Assembly: GCA_037951105.1 (NCBI GenBank) | Contig: JBAMJV010007160.1 | Coordinates: forward strand, 62,001-126,000 | Source: Echinarachnius parma | Taxonomy: Eukaryota; Echinodermata; Echinoidea; Clypeasteroida; Echinarachniidae | DNA: 64,000 nucleotides | Reading direction: 5' to 3' | Shown: positions 59,024 to 64,000 of the stretch, in pieces | How the letters are laid out: every line of letters begins with the position of its first letter | Numbering within the stretch: position 1 is the stretch's first letter | Program-made: the position numbers and the translations under genes | Notes under the pieces: model-generated | What the model was told of the DNA's origin: nothing | Database searches by the model: none | The model's input: only the letters and a program-made list of their open reading frames with translations

Positions 59024-59716
59024 GGGCCGTATGCATAAAAACAAGCAATTGCTTATAAGCAAATGCTTTAAGCACAAGCAAGAGCTTGTCAAGCAAAAGA
59101 TCAAGTTCAAGCAATTGCTTAAATTCGTATGCACAAGCCTTTGCTTGTGCTCAAACCTTTTGCTTGCACTACCAAGCAATTGCTTACGTGTTGGACAAAG
59201 GATCGTTACGGTTGTGCGAACATCGCACTGCAGGGCAACAACGCTTCGTGCCCGACCTGGCAGCAGTATTCTTTATTACGCAAATAGGGGGGAAACAGCG
59301 CGGAGCATCAGGGGGGTTTCTGTGCAGATCGATGGACAAAAATTGCCGTAAAAAGTCTAAAATAACAGGAATTTGATCACAACATTAACCTCTGGAATAT
59401 GGAGCTTGAAATCATCCTGAAACGGTACGAAAAATTGATCCTTAAACGCGAATGCCCTGAGTAAGCAAGAGCTCAAGCTGGTCTGGATGTGCTTGAAAAA
59501 ACGCAAGCAATTGCTTATCAAGACAAGTAAAAGGTTCGTTTTATGCATACGGTTTTAAGCAATTGCTTGTTTGGTAAGCATTTGCTTACGAGCAGTAAGC
59601 AATTGCTTGTGCGTGTAAGCAAATGCTTTTGCTTGCAAGCAATTGCTTGTTTTTATGCATACCGATTCAAGCAAAAGGCTAGCACAAGCAATTGCTTGTT
59701 TTTATGCATACGGCCC
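59024..59716. mobile_element. TIR element with eight AAGCAATTGCTT palindromes
   Basis: Terminal inverted repeats are identical over 31 bp, starting GGGCCGTATGCATAAAAACA at 59024 and ending with its complement at 59716. ATT lies on each side (59021-59023, 59717-59719), compatible with a 3 bp target duplication of PIF/Harbinger type. The 12 bp palindrome AAGCAATTGCTT occurs at 59043, 59109, 59174, 59505, 59557, 59597, 59637 and 59686, three times on the left side and five on the right. TTTTATGCATAC, part of the terminal repeat, also recurs internally at about 59540 and 59652. The centre holds a unique block without a transposase. Confidence 0.82.
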
Positions 59717-59948
59717 ATTGTTCATAACCAAGTAAAGTAAACATCCGTACACCCCAGTTAGAACACTCCCGAGACCAGTCCTAATTTGATATTTTCTTTT
59801 GTTTTGCATTAACTATCATAGTGAAATGCAAACTTCGTTTCTTCTTCAAACTTTGTTTCTTATAATGTTGCCATAATGGTTTTTATTTTGGCCAAATTAT
59901 GTATTGTATTATATACCGCATTATAACAAATAAGAAGTGAATTTATAT

Positions 59949-61082
59949 CAGGGGCGTAGACAACGGGGGGGGGGGGGATGAGGGGAATGCATCCCCCCCA
60001 CCTTGTGAGGTGGGGGGTGGGATGACATGTACAATCAAGGGAAGGATATATTTTTTGTGTGTACATGTATCTGTATACGAGAGGGAAAGAAAACATTAGA
60101 GCTAAGACTTGTTAACGTTAAAAAAGTAATTTATACATCCATTTTCAATTTTCGCTGCGCGCTTTGCGCGCGAAAAACATTATCTCAGTTTGTTGTGTAA
60201 CTTGCGTATATGGTCCGGGCCCGGGGTAAGTATTTTGTTTATGTATACCGGGCCACGTAATTCCAGTGTAGGCTGGCATTTCTCTGGCTGCTTGTGTGAC
60301 GTGCACCAAATTACACCATTTCAAGGACATGTACATGTATAATATATATATAAATGCAAAATCCTATCCGTGGGAGGGGGATACCCCCTCCCAAACCCTC
60401 CATATTTGGCTCTGCCCCAGCCCTCGGTAGCTTCGCCCCTCGGGACTCATATTGGTAATAGGCCAAGATGTTGGATTATACATAATGTGGCAAATACAAT
60501 AGTTTTTGTTTGTGTTGGGGTGCATATTCATTAGTGTGTCAATTATTTTTTTTCTTCATGAAAATATATTTGAAATTTTTGATCGATCAAATCATAACAC
60601 GCTTTCCCAGATATAGTCAATGTTAAGCCCGAATATCCTATCTAGGTAAGTACCAGATTGCACAAGTCCAAAAATGCAAAAGCTCCCTACCGTGGGAGGG
60701 GGGATATCACAACCTCCCCCCGCTCAGTCACGTCGCTCTCTCGGGCTTGGTCGCTCCGCTCCTTGCAATGTCTCACTCTAACATCTGGCTCAAAGTTGGC
60801 AGCACTGTGAGTGTGGGTGGGCATGAGCCCCTACACAAACAAAGTCGTGAGCCCCCATAGGTTTTGCACCCCCCCAAATCCAAAACTGCTTCCGGCCCGC
60901 CTGGTCACGACCATCTTAACATCTACCCCCCCCCCCCCCCCCCCCTCCCCCCACTGAGAGGACTTTCAAGCAATTGTCTTGGTCTCGAAATATTTCGGCA
61001 GGTGGTCTTCGCCGCGAACAAATTGGTCCGGTGAACGGCAAATCATCCCCCCCCCCGGTGTAAGAATCTGTCTACGCCACTG
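59949..61082. mobile_element. hAT-like element with 8 bp target duplication
   Basis: Ends CAGGGGCGTAGACA and TGTCTACGCCACTG are inverted with one mismatch and are directly flanked by ATTTATAT on both sides (59941-59948 and 61083-61090). An 8 bp duplication plus CAGNGGCG ends fits the hAT superfamily. The 1,134 bp body contains GCTGCGCGCTTTGCGCGCG, GGGATACCCCC blocks, poly(G)/poly(C) tracts and no transposase. Its right edge is only 25 bp (after the duplication) from the start of LRR exon 3. Confidence 0.9.
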
Positions 61083-61115
61083 ATTTATATGGTTACTGTA
61101 TCGTATCTTTCCTAG

Positions 61116-61316
61116 ATAAGGCAAATTCTGCTGGATGACATGACTCTGTGTCATACTGATACTAACTCCAGTGAAACTGAACCCAGTGATGTTGAATCCA
61201 GGACGCTGGCGACATGGTTGTGTAGCCTGTCGAACCTGATAGAGCTGATGATGTGGGACATGAATCTATGCGACAGCTTCTACCAGATGATGGCATCTAG
61301 GGCAGCATCAAGCAAG
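61116..61316 (+). CDS. Leucine-rich-repeat exon 3 of NLR gene
   Basis: Acceptor ...CGTATCTTTCCTAG and donor AGCAAG|GTAACG enclose 201 nt, phase 0 to phase 0: IRQILLDDMTLCHTDTNSSE, TEPSDVESRTLATWLCSLSN, LIELMMWDMNLCDSFYQMMA, SRAASSK. It holds an LRR start (QILLDDMTLC) and a second strand (LIELMMWDMNL). It is 12-16 codons longer than its siblings because of an acidic Ser/Thr insert (TNSSETEPSDVES). A hAT-like insertion ends just upstream, so all splicing signals for this acceptor except the last about 30 bases must come from the transposon. Confidence 0.85.
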
Positions 61317-61645
61317 GTAACGTGTTGAGTGTAAGGTGCATCTGTATTATTGACCTAACATTGTTTAGACAAGAAATCGTTCCTTTACTTTGCTTGACAC
61401 TGCTATAAATGCTAAACGTTTTTTTTATATTTTCATCTCCGAAATATCATCACCATATCACGCAATAATATAGAATTGGTACAATACACGTGGGAAAAAC
61501 ACCTTAAATTCGTTGGGGGAGAAGTTTCTGATTTGATTTGTATTACATGTATTTTGTTCCACATTTTATGATATAATACAACCACATAACACGCATATCA
61601 ATCAGTAACACGGTTTCTTACACGTAGCGAGTGTTTCGATGGTTT
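61317..61645. other. Intronic sequence
   Basis: Nothing recognised before the second hAT-like copy. Confidence 0.35.
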
Positions 61646-61647
61646 AC

Positions 61648-62938
61648 GGGAAGGATATATTTTTTTTGTGTAGCTGTATACGAGTGGGAAAGAAAACATA
61701 AGTTGTATGAGCTAAGACTTTTTAATTCTAACGTTAAAAGGGTAATTTATACATCAACTTTCAATTTGTGCTGCGCGCTTCGCGCGCGAACAGATTATCT
61801 CTGTTTGTTGTGTAACTTGCGTATGGTCAGGGGTGAGTATTTTTTTTCTGTATACCGGGCCACGTAGTTCCAGTGTAGGCTGGCATTGCTCTGGCTCCTT
61901 GTGTGACATGCACCAAATTGCACCATTTCAAGTATATATATATAAATTCAAAATCTTCTCCGTGGGAGGGGGATACCCCCTCCAAAATCCTCCCTATTTG
62001 GCCCTGCCCCAGCCCTCGGTAGCTTCGCCCCTCAGGACTCATTCTTGGCAATAGGCTAAGTTGTTGGATCATACATAATGTGGCATATGATGATGTTGGA
62101 ACTGTGTATGATGCTAAATATAAATACAATATTTGTGTTGGGGTGCATATGTGTCAATTATTTGTTTTATCGTGAAAATATATTTAAAATTTCTGGTCGA
62201 TCAAATCATAACACGCTTTCCCAGATACAGTCAATGTTAAGCCCGATTTTCCTATCTGAGTAAGCACCAGAATGCACAATTTCAAGTCCAAAAATGCAAA
62301 ATCTCCCTAGCGTGGGAGGGGGGACACCCCCTTCCCACACCCTCCCCCCGCTCAGTCACTTCGCTCCCTGTATTGAGGTGCATATTTATTAGTGTGTCAA
62401 TTATTGTTTTATCGTGAAAATATATTTAAAATTTCTGGTCGATCAAATCATAACACGCTTTCCCAGATACAGTCAAGGTCAATGTTAAGTCCGAATTTCC
62501 TATCTAGGTAAGCACCAGAATGCACAATTTCAACTCCAAAAATGCAAAATCTCTCTAGCGTGGGTGGACACCCCCTCCCACACCCTCCCCCCGCTCAGTC
62601 ACTTCGCTCCCTCGGGCCTGGTCGCTTCGATCCTTGCAATGTCTCACTCTCACATATGGCTCAAAGTTGGCAGCACTGTGAGTGTGGTTGGGCATGAGCC
62701 CCTATAGCCTATACACACTCAAAATCCTGAGCCCCCCCCCAAAAAAATAAAATAAATAATAATCCAAAACTGCTTTCGGCCAGCCTGGTTACGACCATCT
62801 TCACATCTACCCCCCCCCCCCCCCCCCCCACTGAGAGGACTTTCAAGCAATATCTTGGTCTCGAAAAATTGGTCTTGGTCCGGTGAACGGCAAATCATCC
62901 CCCCCCCCCCCAGGTGTAAGAACCTGTCTACGCCACTG
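61648..62938 (+). mobile_element. Second copy of the hAT-like element, left end lost
   Basis: Collinear with 60045-61082 from GGGAAGGATATATTTTTT through the TGCGCGCTTCGCGCGCG block to the right terminus TGTCTACGCCACTG (62925-62938). The left terminal repeat is absent. A unit of about 240 bp around GTGAAAATATATTTAAAATTTC, AATCATAACACGCTTTCCCA and CTCAGTCACTTCGCTCC is duplicated in tandem (about 62120-62370 and 62371-62600), making it longer than the first copy. With the first copy it brackets LRR exon 3. Confidence 0.82.
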
Positions 62939-63606
62939 AAACAAATACATATGCAAGTATAAACAGTGCGGTTTTAACCAACGGCTTGTTCACCCATTTT
63001 CAGGTGTGCCAACATAACACTCCTGGTCTTCCATGGGGTTTAGAAGATACATTAAAACAAAAATATGACACTTATTACATTATATCTTACCTTATCTTTA
63101 AAAAGTACAATGACAACAAATTATATAAACTACTACAAGTCGACCCTAAATATATAGGAGTTATAACAAACAAGTACATATATATACGAATTTGAATACA
63201 TGAAAAGATTCAAAGTAGGACAAATATATACTAACACTTATACCCTCATATAGACCACGCATAATACGTTATAATAGAAGTTCTACCCATGAATTGCATG
63301 GGGGAGGGGGGGGGGGGGGGTGGGGTGGGTGGATTTCCCCATGAGGTCATGAGGTCAAGGGTCATAGGGCTCATTCATTATATGCATACTAGCTTGTTAT
63401 CGCGATATCTAAACAAACAATTGACCTATTGTCACTTTGAAAGACTGATCACATTAACAAAATAAAGAACAATGCAACGTTACAAAGTACATTCTGAACA
63501 AATGATGGGCATGTATACATTCGAAGCGTACATTGAATGTTTTTCAGACCCTTTTTTGCCTTCGATCAATAATGATATAATTTCTTCTCTACTAATAAAA
63601 TCACAG
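62939..63606. other. Intronic sequence with poly(G) tract
   Basis: No exon other than the next LRR exon. A poly(G) tract with short interruptions lies at 63300-63330. Confidence 0.4.
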
Positions 63607-63771
63607 GTTCAGTATCTCGAGCTGCATGATATTACTCTGAACGAACATGCATCCGTAGCCCTTGCAAGATGGCTGTGTTGCTTGACAGACCTGACACACC
63701 TGGAACTACAAGGCATGACCCTGTGTGACATCTTCTATCAAAAGATGACATGTTGGGCAGCATCAAGCAAG
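63607..63771 (+). CDS. Leucine-rich-repeat exon 4 of NLR gene
   Basis: Acceptor ...AATAAAATCACAG and donor AGCAAG|GTAAAA enclose 165 nt, phase 0 to phase 0: VQYLELHDITLNEHASVALA, RWLCCLTDLTHLELQGMTLC, DIFYQKMTCWAASSK. Both strands (VQYLELHDITL and LTHLELQGMTL) are regular LRRs. The reading frame starts inside a longer open frame from 63472 that lies in the intron. The donor and the absence of any terminal exon show that the gene continues beyond the window. Confidence 0.87.
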
Positions 63772-64000
63772 GTAAAAATATGTTGCACGATGTTTGTTTC
63801 TCTACTGGTAGATGTACACAATTGTGCTATCTTGTATCAGAATTGATAATAGGCAGTTTTCGATGGCTTAGACGAGGACCGTTGACCTGTCGTCCCAGTG
63901 AGGTACCACAATGAGTTGACTAAACACGTTGACTGTTGTTCTTTACCTTTTCGATTTCACACGAAGACGCGCGTTCAAGTCTCTCGACAGTTACGTCATG
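63772..64000. other. Intronic sequence at window edge
   Basis: Start of the next intron. Nothing recognised. Confidence 0.4.

Larger units (their letters stand above)
42810..63771 (+). other. Gene model: 2A-Death-NACHT-LRR receptor, 3' incomplete
   Basis: Exons 42888-44540 (coding start), 44928-45100, 45472-45746, 49535-49588, 49905-51526, 55188-55349, 57912-58064, 61116-61316 and 63607-63771 join without a frame break: exon-end phases are 0, 2, 1, 1, 0, 0, 0, 0, 0, for 4,458 nt or 1,486 codons. The model from the 2A exon rightward is well supported by domain order. The first exon is supported only by donor/acceptor quality and phase. If the 2A works, the product splits after residue 594 of the joined model, releasing a Death-NACHT-LRR protein that starts with Pro. 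Introns 3, 5, 6, 7 and 8 are 2.3-3.8 kb and carry the insertions listed separately. Confidence 0.7.

Noticed and set aside
1..64000. CRISPR array, operon or bacterial mobile element
   Set aside because: Spliced exons, MITEs, SINEs and LINEs mark this as animal DNA; no evenly spaced identical repeats with unique spacers were seen.

Overview
The window reads as nuclear DNA of an invertebrate deuterostome, most likely an echinoderm. It has intron-split genes, very dense MITEs, tRNA-derived SINEs and non-LTR retrotransposon remnants, and many long poly(G)/poly(C) tracts. It also carries an NLR-type immune receptor gene with a 2A-like D-I-E-P-N-P-G-P motif, a combination known from sea urchins. 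The species cannot be fixed from sequence alone, and I see no bacterial or organellar features.

Layout. Bases 1-42,700 hold no gene I can support with confidence. They are a mosaic of repeats: inverted-repeat foldbacks (1,026-1,188; 2,023-2,496), microsatellites, a Mutator-like element with 143-155 bp terminal repeats and a 9-10 bp target duplication (18,057-20,109), a hAT-like MITE (20,743-21,149), TTAA-flanked MITEs, TA-flanked mariner-like MITEs, tRNA-derived SINEs, and pieces of several LINEs. Two blocks (26.9-29.0 kb and 33.4-35.8 kb) are diverged direct copies of each other. One carries a LINE insertion whose empty site is preserved in the other. Two weak candidate first exons lie at 6,684-6,869 (with an in-frame stop) and 12,065-12,331.

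Bases 42,888-63,771 contain one plus-strand gene model of at least nine exons that runs off the right edge. Splice sites and phases were worked out by eye, and all nine exons join in one open frame (4,458 nt, 1,486 codons). The order is: a Ser/Thr-rich exon with a basic N-terminus, one membrane segment and many N-glycosylation sequons; a short exon with the 2A-like motif; a Death-domain exon; an 18-codon linker exon; a large NACHT exon; and four phase-0 leucine-rich-repeat exons. From the 2A exon onward this is an echinoderm-style Death-NACHT-LRR receptor. The link to the upstream Ser/Thr-rich exon rests only on matching splice sites and phase. If it is real, the 2A motif would let one message make a membrane protein and a cytosolic NLR as separate chains.

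The introns of this gene are packed with mobile DNA, and several insertions have readable target duplications: a 5'-truncated LINE with an 11 bp duplication, a hAT-like element with an 8 bp duplication ending 25 bp before an LRR exon, a 693 bp element with perfect 31 bp terminal repeats and eight copies of a 12 bp palindrome, and several TTAA and TA elements.
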